A program made the position numbers and the translations under genes. A stretch of DNA of 64,000 nt from CAYFZO01 sp965211995 (GTDB lineage: Bacteria > Pseudomonadota > Gammaproteobacteria > Poriferisulfidales > Oxydemutatoraceae), in NCBI GenBank assembly GCA_965211995.1, contig OZ243040.1:434001-498000 (forward strand), in the 5' to 3' direction. Positions 1 to 7,537 of this stretch are shown here, one piece after another. Numbering within the stretch: position 1 is the first letter of the stretch; every line of letters starts with the position of its first letter. The notes beneath the pieces are model-generated. The model ran no database searches, had not been told where the DNA came from, and saw only the letters and a list, made by a program, of their open reading frames with translations.

Positions 1-1
1 A

Positions 2-823
2 GAGGGAGTGTTGGAGTTTATGAACGAAAACAACTTCAAGCGATTTTTAATGATTTTGCAGTCAGCGGGGTTCATTTCAAGTTCTTTGCTGAAAAACAGA
101 CAAGGCCCTCTTAATTTTGCTTATGCTTTGTATTTGAAATTGCGCAATGATGGAGTCAATAAAAATGAAATTGAGCATTATGTACGCCGTTGGTTTGTAT
201 TATCTCTGTTGACCAGCCGGTACTCCGGTTCAACGGAGACTCGGTTTGAGCAGGATATTCGCCGTATTGATGATGGTGATTTTGGCGGCTTTCTAAATGA
301 TATTGAAAAGGCGGAACTTTCGGATGCATTTTGGGATGTTGGTTTAGTCCAGGGCATGGATACCTCGAACAGCAATCATTCAGCGTTTCAATGCTTTTTG
401 GTATCCCAGGTAAAAAACAACGTGCGTGGTTTTCTTTCTAGAGATATTACTGTGCGGGATATGCTTGAACATCATGGAGATGTGCATCATATTTTCCCGC
501 GACACTATTTGAAAAAATCTCTAAATCTTAAGCGCTCTAAATACAATCAGATTGCAAACTACGCTTATACTCAGCAGGAGATTAATATCGCTATCGGGAA
601 AAAACCCCCTCAAGAATATATGCCTGAGTTGCGCAGGCAGTGTGATAGCGGAGAACCCATTTACGGCAATATCGTGGATTTGAAAGATTTAAAAGATAAC
701 TTTAAGGAAAATGCGGTGCCTGAATCTTGTTTAAGCGGGGATTTAAGCGATTATGAAGATTTTCTTGCGGAGCGCAGAAAATTGATAGCAGCGAAACTTA
801 AGTCGTACTATTTTTCGCTTTGA
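2..823 (+). CDS. GmrSD/DUF1524-type HNH protein, C-terminal part
   Basis: The reading frame is open to the left edge of the window, so the GTG at 8 is probably internal and the gene starts outside. The visible 270 residues contain a His-His-Ile-Phe-Pro motif near residue 162, the hallmark of the DUF1524 (HNH-like) domain found at the C-terminus of DUF262/GmrSD-type proteins. Those are often modification-dependent (type IV-like) restriction enzymes, with an N-terminal nucleotide-binding DUF262 domain that would lie upstream. Codon use is AT-rich compared with the fbp genes that follow, consistent with accessory defence DNA. The family call is inferred from the motif and surrounding residues; the substrate is unknown. 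Confidence 0.6.
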   Translation, partial: EGVLEFMNENNFKRFLMILQSAGFISSSLLKNRQGPLNFAYALYLKLRNDGVNKNEIEHYVRRWFVLSLLTSRYSGSTETRFEQDIRRIDDGDFGGFLNDIEKAELSDAFWDVGLVQGMDTSNSNHSAFQCFLVSQVKNNVRGFLSRDITVRDMLEHHGDVHHIFPRHYLKKSLNLKRSKYNQIANYAYTQQEINIAIGKKPPQEYMPELRRQCDSGEPIYGNIVDLKDLKDNFKENAVPESCLSGDLSDYEDFLAERRKLIAAKLKSYYFSL

Positions 824-850
824 GATTCTTTGAAATAAAAGGAGATAGCA

Positions 851-1426
851 ATGCTTTATTTTGCCTATGGTTCTAATATGTCGCTTGAAAGGCTTAAAGA
901 TAGAGGGATTTGTGCCAAAAGAGTTGGATGCTACTTCACGCTCAGAAAATATACATTGAAATTTCACAAAAAGAGTATAGATGGTTCTGGAAAATGTAAC
1001 ATTGATTGCACGGACAAGGAAAGGGACTTTGTGATAGGAAGGCTATTTAAGATTGATGATTGTGACAGAAATAAACTTGATAAGTTCGAAGGTTGTGGCA
1101 AAGGCAAAGGCTATGAACGAAGGGCGATAACTATAGATAGTGAGAAAAATGAAATAACCATTAAAGGTAGAGAATGCCAAAACGAAAAAGAGTTCACATA
1201 CGTGGCCATAAAAAATAATAAAAACATTAATGATTCACTTAAGCCCTACACTTGGTATAAATATCATGTGTTACGAGGTGCGAAAGAGGGGGGATTTCCA
1301 GCTTCTTATATCAATTTCATTAAGGGGATAGAAGATAAAAAAGATTCTTGCAAACAGCGCGAAAAATGTGAATTATCAACTTATCGAGATTCAGATGACT
1401 ACATAGACTGCGAGAAGGAAACTTAA
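851..1426 (+). CDS. gamma-glutamylcyclotransferase-like (GGCT/AIG2 fold) protein
   Basis: A 191-residue protein starting YFAYGSNMS, the substrate-binding signature of the gamma-glutamylcyclotransferase-like fold. A good ribosome site (AAGGAGATAG) precedes the ATG, 27 bases after the preceding stop, so it is probably co-transcribed with the DUF1524 gene. Family members release 5-oxoproline from gamma-glutamyl compounds; the glutamate that acts in catalysis is probably in the DKFEG stretch near residue 79. Many prophage and defence-island proteins share this fold, so the true substrate is unclear. The C-terminus is Lys/Asp/Glu-rich and lacks recognisable motifs. Base composition is AT-rich like its upstream neighbour and unlike the GC-rich fbp operon. 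Confidence 0.65.
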   Translation: MLYFAYGSNMSLERLKDRGICAKRVGCYFTLRKYTLKFHKKSIDGSGKCNIDCTDKERDFVIGRLFKIDDCDRNKLDKFEGCGKGKGYERRAITIDSEKNEITIKGRECQNEKEFTYVAIKNNKNINDSLKPYTWYKYHVLRGAKEGGFPASYINFIKGIEDKKDSCKQREKCELSTYRDSDDYIDCEKET

Positions 1427-1571
1427 TGACGATTTGTATAAAAAATCATGCCTTTTGATTAAAAAAGCACTGGAAGCAGGCTTGGAGCCTTACCGCCAGC
1501 CAGATTTGCTTCCACTTATTTTGGAAAATGATATTCATCTGATTTGCTGGTTGGCCGTTGAGAGGGAATGA
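1425..1571 (+). pseudogene. C-terminal remnant of an unidentified coding sequence
   Basis: Directly after the GGCT-like gene a frame without a usable start encodes about 48 residues with ordinary protein character (…LEAGLEPYRQPDLLPLILEN…) and stops at TGA 1569-1571. A TAATG stop/start overlap at 1424-1428 opens a different frame that stops after ten codons. A third gene of this operon that has suffered a frameshift or deletion would explain both observations. I do not recognise the family. Confidence 0.3.
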
Positions 1572-1607
1572 ACGACGAGTAGCTTTTGTTTTGTGTTTCA
1601 TAGACGG

Positions 1608-2687
1608 TCACCGCGAATAAATAATCACGTGCTCGACGTCCACGGTGATGCCGATCGCTTCGCCGACGTGGTGGTTGTGGTGGCTGGGGGCGAAGCAGTA
1701 CACCGTCTCGCCGCCGTTGAGTTGCAACTGATAGAGAAATTCGGCGCCGCGGAACTGTTTTTTTCGGATCACGGCCTTCATGGCGCCGGCGTCGTCGTGG
1801 ATGACATCGTCGGGTCTGATCAGCACGTTCACTTCTTCGCCTTCGCTGCGGTGTCCGTTGCCGACGGGGAAGTTGCCGAGCGCCGTCTCGACGCGCCCGC
1901 CGCGCTTTATCCGCCCGCGCAGCAAACTGCCCATGCCGATGAAGGTGGCGACGTCGCGCGACGCCGGTTTGTGATAGACGTCGTAGGCGCTGTCCCATTG
2001 CAGCAGGCGGCCGTTGTCGATCAGGCCGAGCACGTCGGCGATTGCAAACGCTTCCTCCTGATTGTGGGTGATCAGCAGCGTCGTGATGCCCCGCTCGGTG
2101 ATGACTTGCCGGGTCTCTTCCGCAAGTTGCAGCCGCAGTTCGGTGTCGAGGCTCGAGAAAGGCTCGTCGAGCAGCAGCAGTTGCGGGGCGGGCGCGAGCG
2201 CACGGGCGAGCGCGACGCGCTGTTGTTCGCCGCCGGACAGTTCGTGCGGGTATTTGCGCCGGTGCCCGGTCAAGCCGACCAGTTCGAGCAGTTCGCCGAC
2301 GTTGCGGTTGCGTTGCGCTTTCCCCAGTTTGCGGATGCCGAACGCGATGTTCTTCTCGACGCTGAGGTGGGGGAACAGCGCGTAGTTCTGAAACATCATC
2401 CCGACGCGGCGCTCCTCCGGCGGCACGTGGACGTGCGGGGCGCTGACGGCGCGGCGGTTGAGCCGGATGACGCCCGCGTGGATGCGGCGGAACCCCGCGA
2501 TGCAGTGGAGCAGCGTGGTTTTGCCGCCGCCGCTCGGCCCCAGCAGGCAGCCGACGTCCCCGCTCTTCAGCCCGAAGGAAACCGCGGCGATGACCGCCTT
2601 GTCCGCGATCGAAACGCTGATGTTTTCGACGTTGAGAAGATCGTTTTGCACGGCTTCGATTGTAGGCGCGTCCGCGGGGGCTGTCAC
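1608..2687 (-). CDS. fbpC: iron(III) ABC transporter ATP-binding protein
   Basis: A 359-residue ABC ATPase that powers the FbpABC ferric-iron importer. Visible motifs: Walker A GPSGGGKT (residues 50-57), Q-loop glutamine at 100, signature LSGGEQQR (about 150-157), Walker B LLLLDEP (170-176) and switch histidine near 208. From about residue 240 a TOBE-type C-terminal domain follows, as in FbpC/PotA transporters. The ATG overlaps the fbpB stop (ATGA, 2684-2687), indicating translational coupling. The order fbpA-fbpB-fbpC on the minus strand supports iron over the closely related polyamine, sulfate or phosphonate systems. The protein acts at the cytoplasmic face of the inner membrane. Confidence 0.88.
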   Translation of the reverse strand: MTAPADAPTIEAVQNDLLNVENISVSIADKAVIAAVSFGLKSGDVGCLLGPSGGGKTTLLHCIAGFRRIHAGVIRLNRRAVSAPHVHVPPEERRVGMMFQNYALFPHLSVEKNIAFGIRKLGKAQRNRNVGELLELVGLTGHRRKYPHELSGGEQQRVALARALAPAPQLLLLDEPFSSLDTELRLQLAEETRQVITERGITTLLITHNQEEAFAIADVLGLIDNGRLLQWDSAYDVYHKPASRDVATFIGMGSLLRGRIKRGGRVETALGNFPVGNGHRSEGEEVNVLIRPDDVIHDDAGAMKAVIRKKQFRGAEFLYQLQLNGGETVYCFAPSHHNHHVGEAIGITVDVEHVIIYSR

Positions 2688-4303
2688 GGCGCGCGCATGA
2701 TTCGCGCGAGCACGATCAGCGGCAGGACGCCGACGGCGACGATGCTGAGGGCCGGCAGCGCGGTGTCGGCGAGCCGTTCATCCGATGCAAGTTCAAACGC
2801 CCGCACCGCGAGCGTATTGAAGTTGAACGGGCGCAGCACCAGGGTCGCCGGCAACTCCTTGATGACTTCGACAAACACCAGCAGCGCCGCGCTCAGCAGG
2901 CCGCCGCGCATCAGCGGCAGGTGGATTTTCAGCAGTGTTTCCGGCGTCGAGGCGCTGAGCGTGTGCGCGGCGTAGTCGAGGTTCGGCGATATTTTCTCGA
3001 GCGCGTTCTCGACGGGGTTGAAGCCGAGCGTGAGGAAGCGGACGGTGTAGGCGAAGACCAGCGCGGCGAGGCTGCCGCCGAGCGCGGCGCCGGTCCAGTT
3101 GCCGAGCGTGGAGAACACGATGAGCACGCCGATGGCGATGACGACACCGGGGATTGCGTAACCCGAGGACACCGTCTGCACCGCGAGGCTCATGCCGGCG
3201 GACGGGTGCAGGCGCCTGGCGTAGGCGACGACGATCGCGAGCGCCAGCACCACGAGCGAACTCGCGAGCGCGAGGCCGAAGGTGTTGGCGATCAGCACGG
3301 CGTACTCGCCCGTCCCGGCCGCGGGCAGGCGCGTGGCGGCCCACACCAGCAGTTGCAGGGTCGGGATCGCGAAGCCGAGCGTCGGCGGCAGCGCGCAGGC
3401 GGCGATCGCGGCGGCCGCGCGCACGCCGCGCAGGCGGTAGGTCGGCGCGAACGGGCGCGGCTCGGTGTCGTAGTAGCGCGCGCGCAGGCGTGCACGCTTT
3501 TCGACGATCAGCAGGACGACGACGAAAGCCAGCAGCAGCAGCGACAGTTGCGCGGCGCCGGCGAGACTGCCAAGCCCGAACCAGGTGCGGAAGATGCCGA
3601 CGCTGAAAGTGCTGACGCCGAAGTACTCGACGGTGCCGTAGTCCGCCAGCGTTTCCATCATCACGATCGCGGTGCCGGCGATGATCGCGGGGCGGGCGGC
3701 GGGCAGCGCGATGCGCAGAAAGCAGGTGCGGGGACGGGCACCGAGCGTGCGTCCGGCTTCGATGATCCGGCCCGATTGCTGCATGAACGAGGCGCGCGCG
3801 AGGAGATAGACGTAGGGGTACAGCACCAATGTCAGCACCGCGATGGCGCCCGCGAGCGAGCGGATCGGCAGCGGCGCGTCGAGTCCGGCGACGGTGCTGA
3901 GCCAGGCGTGCGCCGGGCCGCCGTAATCGAGGAGGCCGGTATAAACGTAGGCGGCGATGTACGCGGGATACGCCAGCGGCAGGATCAGCGCCCATTCAAA
4001 GAAGCGGCGCGCGGGGAATTCGCAGACGCTGCACAGCCACGCGGTCGCGACGCCGATGACGAAGGTGGCGGCCATCACGCCCGCGCCGAGCGCCAGCGAG
4101 TTCACGAGGTAGCGCGTGAGCACGGTGTCCGCGAGGTGGGACCAGATCTCGTATTCCGGGGTGAGCAGTTGTGCGGCGAGGGCGAGAAACGGCAGCGCAA
4201 GCACCGCGACGGCGGCGACCGTAAAGCCGGTGAGCGCACCGCGCCCGCGCGCCGCCGGAAAAGTTGAGACTCCGGCCTGCGGCTTGGGCGTTGCGACGGT
4301 CAT
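2684..4303 (-). CDS. fbpB: iron(III) ABC transporter permease
   Basis: A 539-residue fused permease with two BPDtransp_1 halves and about twelve membrane segments. EAA-type loops that contact the ATPase are visible near residue 190 (EAGRTLGARP…) and near 445 (AAHTLSAST…). It should pass Fe3+ from periplasmic FbpA across the inner membrane. The first membrane segment starts near residue 27. The region around its start codon is the source of a tandem array: copies of its first codons are fused to copies of the fbpA end just upstream. Compared with those copies, fbpB lacks one base after about the fifth codon, so only its first six residues match theirs. Confidence 0.88.
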   Translation of the reverse strand: MTVATPKPQAGVSTFPAARGRGALTGFTVAAVAVLALPFLALAAQLLTPEYEIWSHLADTVLTRYLVNSLALGAGVMAATFVIGVATAWLCSVCEFPARRFFEWALILPLAYPAYIAAYVYTGLLDYGGPAHAWLSTVAGLDAPLPIRSLAGAIAVLTLVLYPYVYLLARASFMQQSGRIIEAGRTLGARPRTCFLRIALPAARPAIIAGTAIVMMETLADYGTVEYFGVSTFSVGIFRTWFGLGSLAGAAQLSLLLLAFVVVLLIVEKRARLRARYYDTEPRPFAPTYRLRGVRAAAAIAACALPPTLGFAIPTLQLLVWAATRLPAAGTGEYAVLIANTFGLALASSLVVLALAIVVAYARRLHPSAGMSLAVQTVSSGYAIPGVVIAIGVLIVFSTLGNWTGAALGGSLAALVFAYTVRFLTLGFNPVENALEKISPNLDYAAHTLSASTPETLLKIHLPLMRGGLLSAALLVFVEVIKELPATLVLRPFNFNTLAVRAFELASDERLADTALPALSIVAVGVLPLIVLARIMRAP

Positions 4304-4307
4304 CGGC

Positions 4308-4454
4308 TTATTCCCGGTTGGCTGTGTCCATCAGCCTGACGACGTCGGCGTTCAGCCGATTGATCGTTTCGAGTGCGAGCCGGCCGTATTGAATGATCGC
4401 GTCGCCGGAAAAGTTGAGACGCCGGCCTGCGGCTTGGGGCGTTGCAACGGTCAT
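4308..4454 (-). CDS. 48-residue chimeric ORF (FbpB start fused to FbpA end), copy 2
   Basis: ATG at 4452-4454, TAA at 4308-4310. The product begins MTVATP, as FbpB does, and ends LNADVVRLMDTANRE, closely resembling the FbpA C-terminus (LNADAVRLMDKANWE). Its stop lies four bases before the fbpB ATG and its ATG four bases after the stop of the next copy, so ribosomes could reinitiate from one ORF to the next. Nothing shows that the peptide has a function. Most differences from copy 3 change the amino acid, which suggests drift rather than selection on the peptide. Confidence 0.4.
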   Translation of the reverse strand: MTVATPQAAGRRLNFSGDAIIQYGRLALETINRLNADVVRLMDTANRE

Positions 4455-4458
4455 CGGC

Positions 4459-4605
4459 TTATTCCCGGTTGGCTATGTCCATCAGTCTGACGGCGTCGGC
4501 GTTCAACTGACTGATCGTTTCGAGTGCGGGCCGGTCGTATTGAATGATCGCACCGTCGGAAAAGCTGAGACGTCGGCCTGCGGCTTGGGGCGTTGCGGCG
4601 GTCAT
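4459..4605 (-). CDS. 48-residue chimeric ORF (FbpB start fused to FbpA end), copy 3
   Basis: ATG at 4603-4605, TAA at 4459-4461, with the same layout as copy 2 and an identical length of 147 bases including the stop. It begins MTAATP and ends LNADAVRLMDIANRE. It is preceded four bases upstream by the stop of the broken copy 4. Relative to copy 2 it carries fifteen transitions and no transversion. It may be translated by coupling within the fbp transcript; function unknown, possibly none. Confidence 0.4.
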   Translation of the reverse strand: MTAATPQAAGRRLSFSDGAIIQYDRPALETISQLNADAVRLMDIANRE

Positions 4606-4609
4606 CGTT

Positions 4610-4820
4610 TTATTCCCGGTTGGCTGTGTCCATCAGTCTGACGGCGTTGGCGTTCAGCCGATTGATCGTTTCGAGAATTCATGTGCTTGCATCAATAATC
4701 TGATGACGTTGGTGCGTTCAACTGACTGATCGTTTCGAGTGCGGGCGGGCCGTGTTGAATGATCGCGCCGCCGGGAAAGTTATGTCGCCGGCCTGCGGCT
4801 TGGGGCGTTGCGGCGGCCAC
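4610..4820 (-). pseudogene. broken copy 4 of the fbpA/fbpB junction ORF
   Basis: This copy lies directly after fbpA. It would start with GTG at 4818-4820, four bases past the fbpA stop, follows the same reading as the other copies to a LETISQLNA stretch, then runs into a divergent insert and stops early (…PTSSDY). A second partial FbpA-like tail ending LMDTANRE lies downstream and closes at 4610-4612. The extra 66 or so bases look like an internal partial duplication plus unrelated sequence around 4676-4712. Confidence 0.45.
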
Positions 4821-4824
4821 CGGC

Positions 4825-5862
4825 TTACTCCCAGTTGGCTTTGTCCATCAGTCTGACGGCGTCGGCGTTCAACTTGCCGAGTGTTTCGAGGGCGAGCGGG
4901 TCGCGCTTGAAGGCGCCCCAGCCGTGCAGCACGGGATTGGCTGCGAGGGCCGGGCTGACCGGGTATTCGTTGTTGACTTCGGCGTACCAGCGTTGTGCCG
5001 GCGCCGAGGCGAGGTACTCGATCAGCTGCAGTGCCGTCGCGGTGGCGCCGTCGCGGTTCGTGGCGGCACGGGTGACGCCCGCGCCGCTGACATTCACGTG
5101 TGCGCCGCGCCCGTCCTGGTTGGGCCAGATCACGGTCATCGCGCGTGCGGCTTTGCGGTGGCGCGCATCGTCGCCCGACAGCATCATCGCGAGGTAGTAA
5201 GTGTTGGCAACGGCGACGTCGCACAGACCGCCGGCCGCCGCGAGGATCTGGTCGCGGTCGCCGCCGGTCGGCGTTCTGGCGAAGTTGGCGACCAGGCCGC
5301 GTGCCCAGTCGAGGGCGGCTTTTTCGCCGTGCGCCGCGATCATCGAGGCGGTCAGCGACTGGTTGTAGATGTTGCTCGACGAGCGGATGCAGAGCCTGCC
5401 GCGCAGGGCGGGCGACGCGAGCGACTCGTAAGAATTGATCGCCGCCTCAACGGCTTTGTTCGTGACCGCCATGATGACGCGCGCGCGCACCGACAGGCCG
5501 AACCAGTGGTCGTCGGGGTCGCGGTAGTTGCGCGGGATTGCATCGTGCAGACGTTTTGACGAAACTCGCTGCAGCAGCCCGGCGGTCTTGGCGCGGTGCA
5601 GGCGTCCCGCGTCGGTGGTGATCAGGACGTCGGCGGGGCTGTTGTCGGCCTCGAATTCAAGTCGCGCGAGCAGCGCATCGGCCTTGCCGGTGACGAGGTT
5701 GACCCGAATGCCCGTGTGCTGCGAAAAGCGCTCGAGCAGCGGTTTGATCAGGGCTTCCTGGCGCGCCGAATAGACGTTGACCTCGCCCGCCGCATCCGCC
5801 GTGACCGGGGTGCCCGCCAGCAGGGTCGCGGCGATAACTGCATGAAAATACGCCTTTTTCAT
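4825..5862 (-). CDS. fbpA: periplasmic ferric-iron-binding protein
   Basis: A 345-residue extracellular solute-binding protein. A signal peptide is visible (MKKAYFHAVIAATLLAG…, cleavage near Ala-25), followed by VNVYSARQ, typical of the start of mature FbpA/FutA proteins. The NTYYLA stretch near residue 221 contains the tyrosine pair that binds Fe3+ in this family. It delivers iron to FbpB/FbpC. Its 3' end is the template for the neighbouring junction array; the native end reads LMDKANWE. A Fur-like site lies just upstream of the ATG. The family call is firm; ferric specificity rests on the tyrosines and the Fur-like site. Confidence 0.88.
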   Translation of the reverse strand: MKKAYFHAVIAATLLAGTPVTADAAGEVNVYSARQEALIKPLLERFSQHTGIRVNLVTGKADALLARLEFEADNSPADVLITTDAGRLHRAKTAGLLQRVSSKRLHDAIPRNYRDPDDHWFGLSVRARVIMAVTNKAVEAAINSYESLASPALRGRLCIRSSSNIYNQSLTASMIAAHGEKAALDWARGLVANFARTPTGGDRDQILAAAGGLCDVAVANTYYLAMMLSGDDARHRKAARAMTVIWPNQDGRGAHVNVSGAGVTRAATNRDGATATALQLIEYLASAPAQRWYAEVNNEYPVSPALAANPVLHGWGAFKRDPLALETLGKLNADAVRLMDKANWE

Positions 5863-5895
5863 TTCGCTGCCTCGGGCGGACGGTGGCCTGCTTCT

Positions 5896-5921
5896 AAATG
5901 AGAATCAATCTTATTATCATC
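5896..5921 (-). promoter_or_regulatory. Fur-like operator upstream of fbpA
   Basis: The stretch AATGAGAATCA followed by TTATTATCAT resembles overlapping halves of a Fur box, rich in the GATAAT/ATTATC pattern. It lies about 35-60 bases before the fbpA ATG, where a repressor would block transcription of the iron-uptake operon when iron is plentiful. It is imperfect against the 19-bp consensus. Confidence 0.6.
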
Positions 5922-6032
5922 TTTATCCACAAGGCTGTCAATGCAGGCACCGCCCGCGCCGGACGTTTGCCGCGGCGGTGCGGCGGCGCGTGAACGGATA
6001 GAATAAGCGCCGCAAGCATGTCGGCGAGACAT

Positions 6033-6060
6033 CCCCCGGTGTCGCCCGGGGGCATTTTTT
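6033..6060 (+). terminator. terminator-like hairpin in the ilvE leader (possible attenuator)
   Basis: CCCCCGG (6033-6039) pairs with CCGGGGG (6046-6052) over a six-base loop, followed by A and six T. It reads toward ilvE and lies in the divergent fbpA-ilvE gap, so there is no upstream gene for it to terminate. An alternative pairing of GGCGAGACA (6023-6031) with TGTCGCC (6040-6046) overlaps the stem, as in an attenuator. A TAGAAT element near 5998 could be a -10 box. The regulatory role is inference. Confidence 0.4.
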
Positions 6061-6093
6061 ATGCACTTCATCAGGCCTGAAAAAACAGACATT

Positions 6094-7014
6094 ATGTCAA
6101 TGGCACAACGCGACGGGTGGATCTGGTTCGACGGCCGGTTCGTGCCTTGGAGGGAAGCCACGGTGCACGTGCTGACCCACACCCTGCATTACGGCATGGG
6201 GGTGTTCGAGGGCGTCAGAGCGTACGCGGCGGACGCGGGGACCGCGATCTTTCGGCTGGAGGATCACACGCAAAGACTGTTTGATTCCGCCGCCGTCGTG
6301 GGCATGGAAATCCCCTTCTCCGGCGATCAGATCAACGCGGCGCAGAAAGAAGTGCTGCGCAAAAACGATCTCAAGTCGGCGTATATCCGGCCGATGGTGT
6401 TTTACGGTTCCGAGAGCATGGGGCTGCGCGCCGACCGGCTGACGATCCACGTGATGGTCGCCGCGTGGGAGTGGGGCGCTTATCTCGGCGAGGACAACAT
6501 GAAGAAGGGAATACGGGTCAAGACTTCGTCGTTTGTGCGTTGCCATTCGCATCCGATGATGAGCAAGGTCAAGGCCAACGGCAATTACCTGAACTCGATG
6601 ATGGCGTTGCGCGAGGCCTGCGACGCGGGCTACGAAGAGGCGCTGATGCCCGACGCGGACGGATTCGTGTGCGAGGGCAGCGGAGAGAACCTGTTCATCG
6701 TGCGCGACGGCGCGCTGTTCACGCCCGACCTGTCGGCGGCGCTTGACGGCATCACCCGCCGCACCGTGATGGAACTCGCGCGCGAGCAGGGACTCGAGGT
6801 CAGCGAGGCGCGCCTGACCCGCGACGAGGTCTATGCGGCGGACGAGGCGTTCTTTACGGGCACCGCCGCCGAAGTGACGCCGATCTGCGAGTTGGACGAG
6901 CGCAAGATCGGCGACGGCCGCCGCGGGCCGGTGACGGAGCGTTTGCAGTCGCTGTATTTTGACGTGGTGCACGGGCGCTCCGCCGGTCACGTCAAGTGGC
7001 TCGCCGCTATCTGA
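6094..7014 (+). CDS. ilvE: branched-chain amino acid aminotransferase
   Basis: A class IV PLP aminotransferase of about 306 residues that transfers the amino group between glutamate and the 2-keto acids of valine, leucine and isoleucine. The N-terminal pattern IWFDG…VHVLTHTLHYG…VFEG is typical of IlvE. The PLP lysine is the Lys of KANGNYLNS, and EGSGENLF follows. The start at 6094 matches the usual IlvE N-terminus; an upstream in-frame ATG at 6061 lies directly on the T-run of the leader hairpin and is less likely. Its last 99 bases form part of a 311-bp tandem duplication with the start of hldE. Confidence 0.9.
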   Translation: MSMAQRDGWIWFDGRFVPWREATVHVLTHTLHYGMGVFEGVRAYAADAGTAIFRLEDHTQRLFDSAAVVGMEIPFSGDQINAAQKEVLRKNDLKSAYIRPMVFYGSESMGLRADRLTIHVMVAAWEWGAYLGEDNMKKGIRVKTSSFVRCHSHPMMSKVKANGNYLNSMMALREACDAGYEEALMPDADGFVCEGSGENLFIVRDGALFTPDLSAALDGITRRTVMELAREQGLEVSEARLTRDEVYAADEAFFTGTAAEVTPICELDERKIGDGRRGPVTERLQSLYFDVVHGRSAGHVKWLAAI

Positions 7015-7226
7015 GTGAACCCGCGACAATGAATCCGTCCGCGTCATTGCCTGATTTTTCCTCGGTCGCCCTGCTGGTCGTCGGCGACGTGATGCTCGAC
7101 CGCTATTACCTCGGCCCGGCGCATCGCATATCGCCCGAAGCGCCGGTGCAGGTGATCAACGTCGCCGACGTCGAGGAGCGTCCGGGCGGAGCGGCCAACG
7201 TCGGCGTGAACGCGAACAGCCCGGGT
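6916..7226 (+). repeat. 311-bp tandem duplication spanning the ilvE/hldE junction, copy 1
   Basis: The unit contains the last 32 codons and stop of ilvE, a 14-base spacer and the first 66 or so codons of hldE. It is followed without a gap by copy 2 (7227-7537). The copies differ at about four positions, including G/A in the spacer and G/C in the hldE part. Copy 1 holds the true ilvE end, copy 2 the true hldE start. Confidence 0.95.
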
Positions 7227-7325
7227 GGCCGCCGCGGGCCGGTGACGGAGCGTTTGCAGTCGCTGTATTTTGACGTGGTGCACGGGCGCTCCGCCGGTCA
7301 CGTCAAGTGGCTCGCCGCTATCTGA
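7029..7325 (+). CDS. 98-residue chimeric ORF (HldE start fused to IlvE end)
   Basis: This is a by-product of the 311-bp duplication. It starts with the duplicated hldE ATG, reads about 66 residues of the HldE sugar-kinase domain (VALLVVGDVMLDRYYLGP…), then crosses the duplication join in frame into the last 31 IlvE residues (…SAGHVKWLAAI) and the IlvE stop. It cannot be a working kinase because most of the fold is missing. The architecture, downstream start plus upstream end, is the same as in the fbp array. Confidence 0.45.
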   Translation: MNPSASLPDFSSVALLVVGDVMLDRYYLGPAHRISPEAPVQVINVADVEERPGGAANVGVNANSPGGRRGPVTERLQSLYFDVVHGRSAGHVKWLAAI

Positions 7326-7537
7326 ATGAACCCGCGACAATGAATCCGTCCGCGTCATTGCCTGATTTTTCCTCGGTCGCCCTGCTGGTCGTCGGCGACG
7401 TGATGCTCGACCGCTATTACCTCGGCCCGGCGCATCGCATATCGCCCGAAGCGCCGGTGCAGGTGATCAACGTCGCCGACGTCGAGGAGCGTCCGGGCGG
7501 AGCGGCCAACGTCGCCGTGAACGCGAACAGCCTGGGC
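7227..7537 (+). repeat. 311-bp tandem duplication spanning the ilvE/hldE junction, copy 2
   Basis: Second copy of the unit, immediately abutting copy 1. It supplies the authentic 5' end of hldE (ATG 7340). The join between copies lies at CCGGGTGGCCGCCGC (7221-7235), where the hldE and ilvE sequences share a few GC-rich bases, as expected for replication slippage or short-homology recombination. Confidence 0.95.

Larger units (their letters stand above)
4256..4860 (-). repeat. tandem array of the fbpA/fbpB gene junction
   Basis: The segment holding the last codons of fbpA, a 4-base spacer and the first codons of fbpB is repeated. Equivalent points lie near 4258, 4407, 4558 and 4775, giving periods of about 150, 151 and 217; the last interval has an extra partial copy around 4675-4740. 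Each unit keeps a stop codon, four bases, then a start codon, exactly as at the native gene boundary. Two complete units each form one closed 48-codon ORF. The two complete copies differ at 15 of 147 positions with no indel, and all 15 changes are transitions. Confidence 0.9.

Noticed and set aside
1593..2975. Plus-strand ORF of 460 codons opposite fbpC
   Set aside because: It is antisense to a gene with complete ABC motifs; its composition (Val/Asp/Arg-rich) is the usual mirror of GC-rich codons.
2921..4267. Plus-strand ORF of 448 codons opposite fbpB
   Set aside because: Shadow frame, Arg/Gly/Glu-rich and low-complexity, antisense to a clear permease.
7029..7325. Truncated functional heptose kinase
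   Set aside because: Only the first 66 or so residues of HldE are present, without the GAGDT catalytic motif; it is a duplication by-product.
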